The notes below the pieces were generated by a model. It did no database searches, had not been told where the DNA came from, and saw only the letters and a list, made by a program, of their open reading frames with translations. Positions 61,101 to 64,000 of a DNA stretch of 64,000 nt are shown piece after piece. The stretch is from contig JACEFZ010026856.1 of assembly GCA_014155875.1 (NCBI GenBank), positions 144,501 to 208,500 of the forward strand, written 5' to 3'. Each line of letters starts with the position of its first letter. The first letter of the stretch is position 1. A program made the position numbers and the translations under genes. Source of the stretch: Cepaea nemoralis (taxonomy: Eukaryota > Mollusca > Gastropoda > Stylommatophora > Helicidae).

Positions 61101-63634
61101 GTGTACAATGGTATGAGTGCCGGTCGTAGAGCTTGCCAATAAATTACAAAAAAGCAAAAACATGCTCTGGTCGACTGCGACGTCCTGTAAAGGCTTTGCA
61201 ACTTCTTTTTTTTTTCTAAACCTGTAGAATAATCTAAAACTGTCCCACGTTGTTTTTAATCGTTCGCATTTCCCTACCTTCCATGTTTTCAGGCCATTGT
61301 TATGTGTAGATTATAATTTTCGCTCACCTGAATGCCTCACCCCCCCCCCCCTCCCAATCGTTCCCCTCTGATGTTGCTGTGGCTATCCTTGGGGTGGCGT
61401 GATTGGCCTATGACCCCTTGACCCACGTTCAACTTCGATTAACCGTCACCAGCAGGACCAAGGGTTGTGGCGGATAACCGAAAAGACGGATAACATAAAT
61501 CTCTTAATACATATGCCAGTAACGTAATGCCACTCCGAATTTTGGACGAAAATGAAAATAGAATCCGTTAACAGTGAGTAAAATATACATATTGCATTTA
61601 ATTTTAATAAATGATCAATATACACTTAAATATAAGACTAGTATTGTAACAGAAATGTATTGTAATACTATAATCCTACGTTACTTTAAAATAATCTGTC
61701 ATCTCCTTCTGTGTCTTTGAAGCTCGAGCAATATTTACTAGAGACAGTTTCACCTTTCTTCAAACGTTTGATAATTTCAAGTTCCTGATTAAAACCTGGT
61801 ACTACACGTTTCTGCTTTTTAGCAATTTAAAAACAAAAACAATTTTATAGAACAGTAAATTCAAAGAATTTAGGGCCTTACATTTTTAAGTGTACATATG
61901 ATAAAAGTGGCAAAATCGAAACACTGCTTAAAAATACAGAACAGTAGCACTATCGTAACGTCATGCGGAAAAAAAATTATTCAGGGCACTATGAAACAAA
62001 ATATTTATTCTAACACACAGGCTACTCTATCACGACTGAAATAGTATGTAAAACAATAGCTACTGGTTTTTACTTGATGATGGATAATAGAAAATGACGG
62101 TTACACGAGTGACGGCTAATCGAAGTTTTAATGTAGTTTAAAGTAGTTTCTTTTCTACTGTATAGTTTTTGAGAATGAGACAGTACTCACAAGTTTCCTC
62201 TTTATGTGTGGTACCACATCATTTGAAAACACAAATAGAGTGTATTCTTTAAGAGAAGACAATGTCTCCAGAACGTTGGTTTCCTGTTTGAAAACAAAAA
62301 CAATCATGAAATAATACTCGAGTGAATGAATCGTACAAATGATAACCTGGTCGCTAGGGGAAACCTGACTTCAAGAGACAGAATCATACACTTACTTCGC
62401 CAGCAATGTAAACATAGAGGGTGGAACAGATAAAGATATCGGAATGAGAATACAGAAGGCTAGGGGAGCTATGTTAGCACTATGACATTTATGGAAGTCA
62501 ACATACAGTAAACTGAACACACAACTTAGAATATCCAATTGTTTCGATAAATCAGTACTGCTGTGTGAATCAGAAAAATGGAGAACAACCAAAGGGATTG
62601 CAAAATTCAGTCCTAACAATGGAGAAGTATTTATATTGCTCAAAGTTTGTCCAGTGGAAACAGCTCAAGGTGTGCCCATGTTCCGAGGAGCTGCATGGCT
62701 GCAAGTTAGTCAGTAAGGAACACAGAAAGGCATTCTTGGCCATACAAAAGACTGTACGCATTCTTCGTGCTAAAGTCATCACTTACCGACTCTTATATAA
62801 TTTTAATTAATCTTTGTAGGTTTTTTTTTTACAGAGGAGACCGAAGCATCTGCTCACATGTATAGAGTGCAATAGAAAATATGCGATGAACTAACATTCG
62901 CCATTTGCGTTCCTCTTTTGAGGTACATGAGGCACACCTGATGTTATGTTACCCCAGAGATCATTGTGCCGGACTGTAATATACATTTGTCTCAGGTGTA
63001 CGCCCTCTAGACAGACCTCGCCCAAGGTAACCGGATCTACCCACCCGTGGTATACTTTCTTTTCTGACAATATAGCAAGAGCTCAGTCCTTGTCACCCAC
63101 TCTTTGCAATTTCCAACCACTGTGGGAGTTTTTAACGTGCTCGAATGTTTTGTGCCCTTTCTAACAGTCTAGGTATCTAATCTCACTTCCCAAGAGATCA
63201 TGGGGGTATGGGATGTCATTCTAAGCCAATGTAAAAGTGGCCAGCCCTATGGTGGGGTTTGTACTAGTAACTTCTGAGTTTGGTGCGGACACCGCAAACA
63301 CTCAGCCACACATCCCCTGAATAGAACTGAAATGTAGATTAGAAGATTATATGTTATGATGATACACAGTACTGAAATGTAGATTAGAAGATTATATGTT
63401 ATGATGATACACAGAACTGAAATGTAAATCATACGCTTCTATATTATGATGAAACACAGCACTGAAATGTAGATGTATGCTGTGGTGATGGCCAGGTTTG
63501 AAATGTAGATTATATGTAATGATGCCAAATAAACTGACCTGCAGTGCTTCATAGAAGAGCTTATACTTAGGGTTCGACGACAATAGAGATTTAAAAGATG
63601 GCTCCTGACTGTCTGGTATGAATGGAACCAATAC
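26170..63634 (-). CDS. Stabilin-like FAS1/EGF transmembrane receptor, C-terminal 730 residues (15 exons; 5' end outside window)
   Basis: Joining the 15 exons listed below, all with GT-AG borders and matching phases, gives an open frame of 2193 nt ending in TGA. Counting from the first residue in the window: FAS1 domain about 10-140; Cys-rich stabilin-type module 150-217; EGF-like 218-310; eleven 12-residue Cys/His repeats about 313-447; EGF-like 448-518; second FAS1 519-659; transmembrane helix about 664-683; cytoplasmic tail to 730. Known for the family: stabilins are large endocytic scavenger receptors with alternating FAS1 and EGF clusters, one membrane pass and NPxY/F-type tail signals. 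By inference this protein is a type I surface receptor that takes up extracellular ligands. Vertebrate stabilins carry a Link domain before the last FAS1; none is seen here, so hyaluronan binding is not predicted. Introns run from 600 bp to 6.9 kb. Domain assignment is firm; orthology to STAB1 or STAB2 is not shown. Confidence 0.9.
26440..27010 (+). pseudogene. LINE-C fragment (linker between endonuclease and RT)
   Basis: Broken plus-strand frames read INLDFVIT, YAITVHNKYNA, IGSVDEQWDVLIE, RTCMAAKEW and MKEVYDDDDDDSRSEISN, typical of this family between EN and RT. It lies in the last receptor intron, on the opposite strand. Confidence 0.65.
27028..27750 (+). repeat. Family B unit (27028-27225) plus CA-rich minisatellite (27226-27750)
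   Basis: AACGAACTTTATTTTCG, AATTGGGCACGCAGGCCCGT and CTTACATTCGGCCCTTCCAA, then GTAAATATAAACAATGCATG, then 520 bp of CACCCACACATCCCCCA-type units. Same order as at 18841-20680 and 1563-1830. Confidence 0.88.
27751..28187. other. Unassigned intron DNA
   Basis: No exon-like segment or repeat seen in the last receptor intron here. Confidence 0.5.
28188..28262 (+). repeat. Family D element, inverted relative to the copy at 30108
   Basis: CTTGCAAAGAAATCAACATCC, hairpin arms around CAGCTGAAAGATGCTG, and GACAGCGATGTCCTGTAAAG, then a T-run. With the copy at 30108-30240 it forms an inverted pair around the transmembrane exon. Confidence 0.75.
28385..28590. repeat. 34-bp minisatellite (GAGCATTGCAGAGAGCATAC type)
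   Basis: Six nearly identical head-to-tail units in the last receptor intron. Open frames here result from low stop content. Confidence 0.92.
28823..28933 (-). CDS. Receptor exon 14: transmembrane helix
   Basis: Phase 0-0, 37 codons. Acceptor TCTCCCCACGAAG, donor GTAAGT. About 20 apolar residues (AGVTVAAVVVLMAIIAIVVY) are followed by the basic stop-transfer cluster KKRHH. The whole helix sits in one symmetrical exon, so skipping it would keep the frame and remove the membrane anchor. Confidence 0.9.
29100..29830. repeat. Irregular ACAAGAACATGTGTAACAA-type array
   Basis: Degenerate units of about 30-36 bp alternating ACAAGAACATTTGTAACAAC and AATAATATATGTTAC. It lies in the largest receptor intron. 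Confidence 0.7.
29850..30035. repeat. 18-bp (ACCACCAACAATATATGT) array, left
   Basis: About 10 units. The same unit forms the larger array at 34215-34995. Confidence 0.88.
30040..30083. other. Perfect 13-bp inverted repeat (hairpin)
   Basis: CAATGCCATGACC at 30040-30052 and GGTCATGGCATTG at 30071-30083, loop 18 nt, at the edge of the 18-bp array. Confidence 0.7.
30108..30240 (-). repeat. Family D element
   Basis: CATATCCTTTACAGGACATTGC, CAACATCAGC and TTGATTTCTTGACAAG, then CTTTCTGAACGACCGGCTC. Highly similar to the copy at 9107-9240. Confidence 0.75.
30350..30480. repeat. Duplicated intron segment G0, left half
   Basis: GTGGTCGAGTGTGGACCTAG through TGTTGGAATAGTAGTGTCGA. Its paralogue is 33955-34090. 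Its right half is at 33450-33580, separated from this half by LINE-E. Confidence 0.8.
30481..33445 (-). mobile_element. LINE-E: I-like non-LTR retrotransposon (EN end, RT, RNase H), 5' truncated, frames broken
   Basis: In minus-strand order: endonuclease C-end (SVIDLALASPT, DSDHYPCVI) at 33223-33440; RT N-part (GPGGIRYRDLL, NYRxI-like SGYRIITMQNTASKLLEK) at 32232-32690; RT core (GLPQGSPLSPVLFNAY and SFADDI) at 31798-32235; thumb at 31614-31847; RNase H (SVLSDSMSMIQKVE, FVPGRAGVEGNE) at 30808-31107; and the tail ORF (RADVINVLKDM, KTRCLVNQHRTGTISPRT) at 30481-30762. The EN-RT-RNase H order places it in the I superclade. The FADD box is kept, but frameshifts split the frame. It ends in (TGATAAC)n. 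The first two thirds of EN are absent. It lies in the receptor intron on the same strand. Confidence 0.88.
33450..33580. repeat. Duplicated intron segment G0, right half
   Basis: GAGTGTATAACAC, GAGTTGTCAAATCCAAATAC and GAGATGGTACATAATGAAAG. The paralogue is 34095-34215, which is continuous with 33955-34090. Confidence 0.85.
33640..33950. repeat. Duplicated intron segment S1
   Basis: About 310 bp closely matching 35250-35565 (ATCAACTTACATGTGAAGCC; TTGAATATTATAC; CACTTAACCGGTTGT). Confidence 0.88.
33955..34215. repeat. Duplicated intron segment G1 (empty-site copy)
   Basis: Continuous version of the two halves that flank LINE-E. It holds no LINE sequence, so it represents the uninterrupted site. 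Confidence 0.8.
34215..34995. repeat. 18-bp (ACCACCAACAATATATGT) array, right
   Basis: About 43 units alternating ATATCTGCACC and ATATATGTACC subtypes, with a block of about 54-72 bp (CACCTCGAAAATTATATGCA) repeated three times. Multiple open frames are by-products. Confidence 0.93.
35250..35565. repeat. Duplicated intron segment S2
   Basis: Paralogue of 33640-33950. The 240 bp before it (35000-35245) shows nothing recognisable. Confidence 0.88.
35811..35900 (-). CDS. Receptor exon 13: end of FAS1 domain 2
   Basis: Phase 0-0, 30 codons. Acceptor TCTCATCAACAG, donor GTAAGT. LVNGVRIVRGNIEANNGILH matches the last FAS1 box (NGxxIxxxDIxASNGVIH) very well. It continues directly into the membrane exon. 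Confidence 0.92.
36000..36235. repeat. 50-bp minisatellite
   Basis: Nearly five head-to-tail units of AAGAGTGGGTGTTCGTGGTT plus GGTCTTATCACATCATCATC plus AGTCTTGGAT in the intron between exons 12 and 13. Confidence 0.93.
36235..36700 (-). pseudogene. LINE-C 3' fragment
   Basis: Minus-strand text ITNRQAEKYMMASEMWF matches the ISSQ/SRQAEKHLMAxEMWF block of other LINE-C copies. Heavily decayed. Confidence 0.6.
37185..37346 (-). other. Exon-like segment with splice signals, stop in the expected phase
   Basis: A strong pyrimidine tract and CTGTAGTAG precede it and the donor GTGAGT follows. The 162 nt between are open in one frame (about 54 codons, with CTCYVLVQFSFIPY). Neighbouring exons 12 and 13 join at phase 0, where this segment begins with TGA. 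It could be a poison or alternative exon, or a relic. Confidence 0.3.
37418..37603 (-). CDS. Receptor exon 12: FAS1 domain 2, core
   Basis: Phase 0-0, 62 codons. Acceptor ATGTTTCAG, donor GTAACA. It starts YINIPSFTVVGGMF, equivalent to the YHIVGG box but without the usual His, and ends INVTLIGQGE. N-x-S/T sequons are visible at NST, NIS and NVT. Confidence 0.88.
37605..38650. other. Unassigned intron DNA
   Basis: No repeat or exon recognised between exon 12 and the 80-bp array. Confidence 0.5.
38655..39470. repeat. 80-bp minisatellite
   Basis: About 10 units containing CATTTGATGTGGCCACAGTA and CTTTCCTTTACTGTTCTCTC. The central four (38960-39240) are almost identical; the outer ones diverge, as is common for arrays homogenised from the middle. 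Confidence 0.93.
39749..39823 (-). CDS. Receptor exon 11: FAS1 domain 2, first conserved strand
   Basis: Phase 0-0, 25 codons. Acceptor TTTTGTTTCCAG, donor GTCAGC. WEPITVFVSIKK corresponds to the TVFAPTNxA box of FAS1 domains. Confidence 0.88.
40311..40408. repeat. (CT)n(CA)n microsatellite beside the exon 10 donor
   Basis: On the transcribed strand it is (GT)n then (GA)n, beginning 15 nt inside the intron after the exon 10 donor. Confidence 0.95.
40424..40548 (-). CDS. Receptor exon 10: end of EGF-like domain and start of FAS1 domain 2
   Basis: Phase 1 to 0, 125 nt. HAVCECRSGYVGDGKLC closes the EGF-like domain. NLLDAISRIPDLSSF starts FAS1 domain 2. Acceptor TTTAATACACCAG, donor GTAAGT. A GT run and then a long GA run follow the donor almost at once (on the minus strand). 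Confidence 0.92.
40637..41711 (+). mobile_element. Tigger/pogo DNA transposon with decayed CENP-B-type helix-turn-helix
   Basis: Ends TAGTGAAACCTCAGTTTTCGT and, inverted, CAGTGAAGCCTTGGTTTTCGT, flanked by TA (40635-40636 and 41712-41713). Inside, a broken frame reads NTIELKKEISEQYESGIKIAEI, interrupted, then GANVAKGVSV and KQRSQTIEDVEQLF, the N-terminal DNA-binding part of Tigger transposases. The DDE catalytic region is missing and stops are present. Confidence 0.88.
41714..42157. other. Unassigned intron DNA with weak minus ORF
   Basis: A 71-codon minus ORF at 41856-42071 (charged, CKRTRGVELKDQSCQTTW) is unrecognised. It has no fitting splice borders for the receptor frame. Confidence 0.4.
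42158..42280 (-). repeat. Family D element
   Basis: TATATCCTTTACAGGACGTAGC and TTGCCATTGCTTTTTGAATG. A weak inverted partner lies at 42585-42620. Confidence 0.65.
42281..43010. other. Unassigned intron DNA
   Basis: Apart from the weak family D end at 42585-42620, nothing recognised. Confidence 0.5.
43239..43389 (-). CDS. Receptor exon 9: EGF-like domains
   Basis: Phase 0 to 1, 151 nt. Acceptor ATTCAACCAG, donor GTGACA. It completes one EGF-like module (CECNPGFHGNGTWC) and opens the next (DPCTSRNGGCDLERADC). I chose the acceptor at 43389 over an AG 12 nt upstream because the join CTLN-TSQC gives a regular EGF. Confidence 0.88.
43785..44195 (-). pseudogene. LINE-C 3' fragment
   Basis: MYGCETWTMSRQAEKHLMA, FLRKMQRIPWTDRKNNEQ and YCGHVMRINDLENL on the minus strand, then a frameshift. 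It abuts the CR1-like LINE at 44200. Confidence 0.82.
44200..45265 (-). pseudogene. CR1/L2-like LINE fragment: endonuclease end and RT first half
   Basis: Minus-strand text: GDFNIDTNKS-like, TPIDHIYVTCSDDI and SDHYPI (endonuclease); PRWITQEILEIMRERD (linker, 44684-44908); NNYRPISVLSSLSKQLEKHI, GFRPKYSSRTVLTNM and VFIDFREAFD (RT, 44202-44588). It stops before the YADD box, where LINE-C sequence begins. Confidence 0.8.
45305..45480. repeat. Three copies of a TGTCCTAAGAGGCCAATGATC unit
   Basis: Units of about 55-70 bp with ATGTCCTAAGAGGCCA and TGATCAGGGT, two of them followed by TACCTCAACATGTA. Confidence 0.8.
45745..46286 (-). CDS. Receptor exon 8: EGF-like domain plus eleven 12-residue Cys/His repeats
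   Basis: Phase 1 to 0, 542 nt. Acceptor CTTCCTATAG, donor GTAAGT. It begins with a regular EGF-like module (NSCEYMNGNC, then CQCFSGYDGDGYTC). Next come eleven tandem units of 12 residues, typically NCTEHGKCHPHA. Nine units keep EHGKCHPH; the last two drift to EQGGCHKQ and EEGGCHPN. The array spans about 45756-46156 with a 36-nt period, so all other frames also look open. Ten units begin with an N-glycosylation sequon (NCT, NCS, NRT or NST), and one more sequon follows the array. Unit 9 has lost its first Cys. The unit resembles the C2-C3 loop of an EGF domain (GGCHPHANC). This exon is the oddest part of the gene. Confidence 0.9.
46490..46570. repeat. (TA)n microsatellite
   Basis: About 80 bp of TA in the intron upstream of exon 8. 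Confidence 0.95.
46571..47190. other. Unassigned intron DNA
   Basis: A 73-codon minus ORF at 46655-46876 is unrecognised. An A-run lies at 47008-47022. Confidence 0.4.
47205..47545. repeat. 34-bp minisatellite (TAGCAGTTATGTCAACACGT type)
   Basis: About 10 units of TAGCAGTTATGTCAACACGT plus CCGATATCTTCAAC. Confidence 0.93.
47556..47717 (-). other. Exon-like open segment of about 54 codons, unassigned
   Basis: Stop-to-stop minus frame with GGVGTDTSFPQGCMYMSK, SGSGWNANTSVGCNSTGGW and a final TAG. Cys/Trp/Gly-rich and extracellular in character, but without start codon, domain match or good donor. It is not part of the reconstructed receptor. Confidence 0.25.
47812..48278. repeat. 43-bp minisatellite derived from the receptor exon 7 donor region
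   Basis: About 10 units of AGATATGACGTTTTACTCAC plus ATATGTTACAATGTGGAGG plus CACT. The same sequence is the exon 7/intron border at 49560-49610. ACTCAC is the donor GTGAGT on the minus strand; it is kept in about five units and changed to ACTCAT in the rest. Confidence 0.9.
48280..49540 (-). pseudogene. LINE-A, 3' part with RT core, inserted in the 43-bp array
   Basis: Minus-strand RT: EFEIKCGVKQDCVLAS, ELIFADDAAV and GLTISKKKTQIISQG, then LSTHLYGSKTW and [12 protein letters not shown], then after a frameshift RLRWIGHVRRMDDGRIPKD and the CCHH region. The FADD box is intact. The 3' end CAAGACGGCAAGGTGCCAATG meets array sequence at 48279, and array sequence resumes at 49541. It is 5' truncated within RT. 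Confidence 0.88.
49587..49742 (-). CDS. Receptor exon 7: EGF-like domain after CPGG
   Basis: Phase 1-1, 156 nt. It starts GCPGG and has an EGF cysteine pattern (CSGNGICDDG, then CKCNPGFSAELC) and ends PPYCNK. Acceptor CATAAACAG, donor GTGAGT. Its last 20 or so coding bases and its donor recur in the 43-bp intronic satellite at 47812-48278, which shows they were copied into, or from, that array. Confidence 0.92.
49990..50230 (+). pseudogene. LINE fragment, post-RT region
   Basis: Plus frames read GHAMRKRK, TTGKLEGRRVRRRP and LDSVTSWYEGKSVSEM, typical of the segment after the RT thumb in EN-type LINEs. A unit of about 69 bp follows in two copies (50222-50365). Confidence 0.6.
50466..50536. repeat. 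(GTGC)n(GT)n microsatellite
   Basis: About 45 bp GTGC then about 25 bp GT. Confidence 0.95.
50575..50735 (-). repeat. tRNA-Leu-like SINE head
   Basis: The minus strand reads GCAGAATGGTTAGGAGCG, then CTTCCTGATTCCCAAG and box B GTTCAACCC. A translation containing IAEWLGALAL is the usual false product of Leu-tRNA-like SINEs. Similar heads lie near 47740-47800 and 63235-63322 (minus). Confidence 0.45.
50880..51500. repeat. 59-60-bp minisatellite
   Basis: About 10 units with AACATTAACAAAGAGTGTCAC and TACACCGACACTCAATAAGC in the intron between exons 6 and 7. Confidence 0.92.
51851..51893 (-). CDS. Receptor exon 6: CCxGYYGPxC micro-exon
   Basis: Phase 0 to 1, 43 nt. Acceptor CTTGTCTTCCAG, donor GTGAGT. 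It encodes KIECCGGYYGPHCD, very close to the ECCxGFFGPxC motif that precedes CPGG in stabilins. Its joins to exons 5 and 7 recreate that family motif exactly. Confidence 0.9.
52090..52895. repeat. 18/19-bp minisatellite (ACTGAATCTCTCAGGTT type)
   Basis: Over forty units of two kinds, TGTACTGAATCTCTCAGGT (19) and TTACTGAATCTCTCAGGT (18), otherwise almost invariant. It lies 200 bp upstream of exon 6 on the transcribed strand. Confidence 0.95.
53385..53600. repeat. 54-bp minisatellite
   Basis: Four units of CTTGCACGTCTGGCGCATGT plus GTTTCATGTCCCTGGCTGGG plus GTCTATCTGGCATC. The 54-bp period is a multiple of three, so several frames on both strands are open by construction. Confidence 0.95.
53866..54030 (-). 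repeat. Family F SINE 3' end
   Basis: Inverted copy: GGGACTCTTCGCTGGCTGTT, TGATGTCGGTTTCTGGCGCA and CAACTCAACTCAACGCAATT on the minus strand. Confidence 0.65.
54031..54860 (-). pseudogene. LINE-E-related RNase H region
   Basis: Minus frames read SLRMEVEAVMAAFYWVDDKH-like and IVTNYEKCEDK, then GNKEADILDGSA, matching the order EVEAVTxALxW...GxxGNxxAD of RNase H at the end of I-like LINEs. The catalytic positions are partly lost. Confidence 0.55.
55124..55285 (-). CDS. Receptor exon 5: Cys-rich stabilin-type linker
   Basis: Phase 0-0, 54 codons. Acceptor CTCTTTATCAG, donor GTAAGC. The Cys pattern begins GPCGDC and ends GCQQIC. In stabilins such a segment lies between a FAS1 domain and the next EGF cluster. 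Six or more cysteines suggest a disulfide-knit module. Confidence 0.85.
55375..57330 (-). pseudogene. LINE-C, longest copy: endonuclease end to RT end
   Basis: Minus-strand endonuclease text WRSPDYNIRNQTDYILVNKR and SADCHSDHRLI near 57210-57310; RT text SGDLFSLFSENFFRNLEEL, NINNIRFADDTVLIADNEQD with FADD intact, and LELNCKI at 55810-55990; then the EKHVMAVEMWF block at 55440-55470. Many frameshifts. It lies in the intron between exons 4 and 5. Confidence 0.82.
57420..57580 (-). repeat. Short GT-rich minisatellite like that of family B
   Basis: GGGATGTGTGTGTAGGTGG-type units without the family B unit beside them. Confidence 0.7.
57850..57978 (-). CDS. Receptor exon 4: end of FAS1 domain 1
   Basis: Phase 0-0, 43 codons. 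Acceptor CATCCTACCCAG, donor GTAAGT. INGVEI followed by AGVVHEVHGFLRP matches the final FAS1 box (NGVVHVIDxVLxP). A Cys follows soon after (YNRCDL), leading into the Cys-rich module. Confidence 0.9.
58075..58192. repeat. (CA)n(TA)n microsatellite
   Basis: CA runs then about 50 bp of TA in the intron between exons 3 and 4. Confidence 0.95.
58370..58755. repeat. 29-bp minisatellite
   Basis: About 13 drifting units of TGTTAGTTTTCTCATTATAC plus AAGCTGTAA. Confidence 0.88.
58775..59270 (-). pseudogene. LINE-C RT fragment
   Basis: Minus-strand text HTHAFDDVKHEAVIK, GVRQDCLLFPDLFSLYSEQI and VADDSIMTAI, with stops between. RT motifs are decayed. Confidence 0.75.
59275..59565. repeat. 28-bp minisatellite (CAGCAATTAACTACCCCATC type)
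   Basis: About 9 units; a further partial unit sits at 60062-60125, with the element at 59573-59860 between them. Confidence 0.88.
59573..59860 (-). repeat. LINE-A-tailed repeat, inverted copy
   Basis: Starts TGGCACCTTGCCGTCTTGAC (LINE-A end), then CATGTGTTGCCCATGCAGCA and TTTACTCCAGAGGAAAGG, matching 22510-22671 in reverse. A GATCGAAGC box-B-like stretch lies near 59805. Confidence 0.6.
60452..60580 (-). CDS. Receptor exon 3: FAS1 domain 1, YH box
   Basis: Phase 0-0, 43 codons. Acceptor TTCTGTCCACAG, donor GTTGGT, a weaker donor but the only one in frame. FLKYHILPQRVS is the second FAS1 signature, which includes the conserved Tyr-His pair. Confidence 0.9.
61045..61203 (+). repeat. Family D element
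   Basis: TTCGAAACACAGCTGTGAAAG, AGCTTGCCAATAAATTACAA and GACTGCGACGTCCTGTAAAG. Confidence 0.7.
61431..62130 (-). mobile_element. Tigger/pogo-like non-autonomous element
   Basis: Inverted ends near AACTTCGATTAACCGTCAC (61431) and, reversed, AACTTCGATTAGCCGTCAC (62127). A minus-strand frame at about 61700-61830 reads KKQKRVVPGFNQELEIIKRL then KKGETVSSKY, the start of a CENP-B-type DNA-binding domain. The exact termini and TA duplication are not certain. Confidence 0.7.
62191..62283 (-). CDS. Receptor exon 2: FAS1 domain 1, first conserved strand
   Basis: Phase 0-0, 31 codons. Acceptor TTTTCAAACAG, donor GTGAGT. EYTLFVFSNDVVPHI is the first conserved FAS1 box, of the TVFAPTNDAF type. The exon joins exon 1 in frame at ALQ-ETN. 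Confidence 0.9.
62290..63100. other. Unassigned intron DNA
   Basis: An 81-codon plus ORF at 62565-62810 has no recognisable motif. No exon fits the receptor here. Confidence 0.45.
63235..63322 (-). repeat. tRNA-Leu-like SINE head
   Basis: The minus strand reads TGTGGCTGAGTGTTTGCGG, then CTCAGAAGTTACTAGTACAA ACCCC, arranged like tRNA-Leu box A and box B but degenerate. Confidence 0.4.
63325..63525. repeat. 45-bp minisatellite
   Basis: About four units of ACTGAAATGTAGATTAGAAG plus ATTATATGTTATGATGATAC plus ACAGA, ending 14 bp before the donor of exon 1 of the window. Confidence 0.9.
63539..63634 (-). CDS. Receptor exon 1 of window: start of FAS1 domain 1
   Basis: Phase 0-0, 32 codons, from VLVPFIPDSQ to FYEALQ. 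The acceptor is TTCTACAG and the donor GTCAGT. The segment SLLSSNPKYKLFYEALQ matches the helix that opens FAS1 domains. Earlier exons of the gene must lie beyond position 64000, because this exon begins with an acceptor and has no start codon. Confidence 0.85.
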
Positions 63635-64000
63635 CTGTAGAATCATTCAATATTTCATAATAAATTTGTCGTAAGTAAATAATATTGCTAACATAACAAC
63701 ACTTCTACAGATAAGGTCACGTGAAGGAGAATAAGTTTTACGGTAATGCCAGAACAGGTGTTGTTACACCGGCGTGTAATAGTAAGCTAGGTGACGATAT
63801 TGTGAGCAAGGGGAAGCAGTTCCCTTCCACACATTGTTTATTCAAATAAAAACAATCACTACTACCGATTGTACGAGTCCGCGTGGACCCAGTGTTATTC
63901 TGATCAGAGCAAAAACAAATTTGGTCACAACTGGAACACACTAAGGGTCGTGGTGTTGGTATGTGAGCACGCTCACCACTCTACCATTTTTTTAATGTTG
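63635..64000. other. Receptor intron, no further exon seen
   Basis: I looked for another FAS1- or EGF-coding exon upstream of 63634 and found none; the preceding exon lies outside the window. Confidence 0.6.

Overview
The window is animal nuclear DNA. The evidence is long introns with GT-AG borders, many non-LTR retrotransposon fragments, Tc1/mariner and Tigger/pogo elements, tRNA-derived SINEs and very abundant micro- and minisatellites. A lophotrochozoan, probably a mollusc, fits best. That placement is an inference from the gene family and repeat style; no marker gene proves it. No bacterial, phage or CRISPR features were seen.

One large multi-exon gene dominates. It lies on the minus strand from 26170 to beyond the right end of the window. 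I reconstructed 15 exons whose GT-AG borders and codon phases all join, giving 730 residues of the C-terminal part of a stabilin-like receptor. The order is: a fasciclin (FAS1) domain; a stabilin-type Cys-rich module with EGF-like repeats; an unusual run of eleven 12-residue Cys/His/sequon repeats; two more EGF-like modules; a second FAS1 domain; one transmembrane helix; and a short tail with a YxxPhi motif (YSKM) and a terminal NPLF motif. No Link (hyaluronan-binding) domain is present in this part.

The left part (1-26 kb) is intergenic. It holds the retroelement families called LINE-A (terminal zinc finger), LINE-C (EN plus RT) and LINE-E (I-like with RNase H), a Penelope-like fragment, a 471-bp mariner-type MITE, SINEs and many tandem arrays. 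The only candidate gene there is a small secreted-peptide ORF at 4036-4308 (minus), with a TATA box and a palindromic E-box upstream.

The receptor introns (26-64 kb) are filled with retroelement fragments, two Tigger relics and a different minisatellite in almost every intron. Some arrays relate directly to the gene. A 43-bp intronic satellite copies an EGF exon 3' border together with its splice donor. The final coding motif is partly duplicated just past the stop codon. A tandem duplication in the largest intron preserves an empty-site paralogue of a LINE insertion. I see no unknown multi-gene system; the novelty is in this gene and in how repeats have formed in and around its exons.
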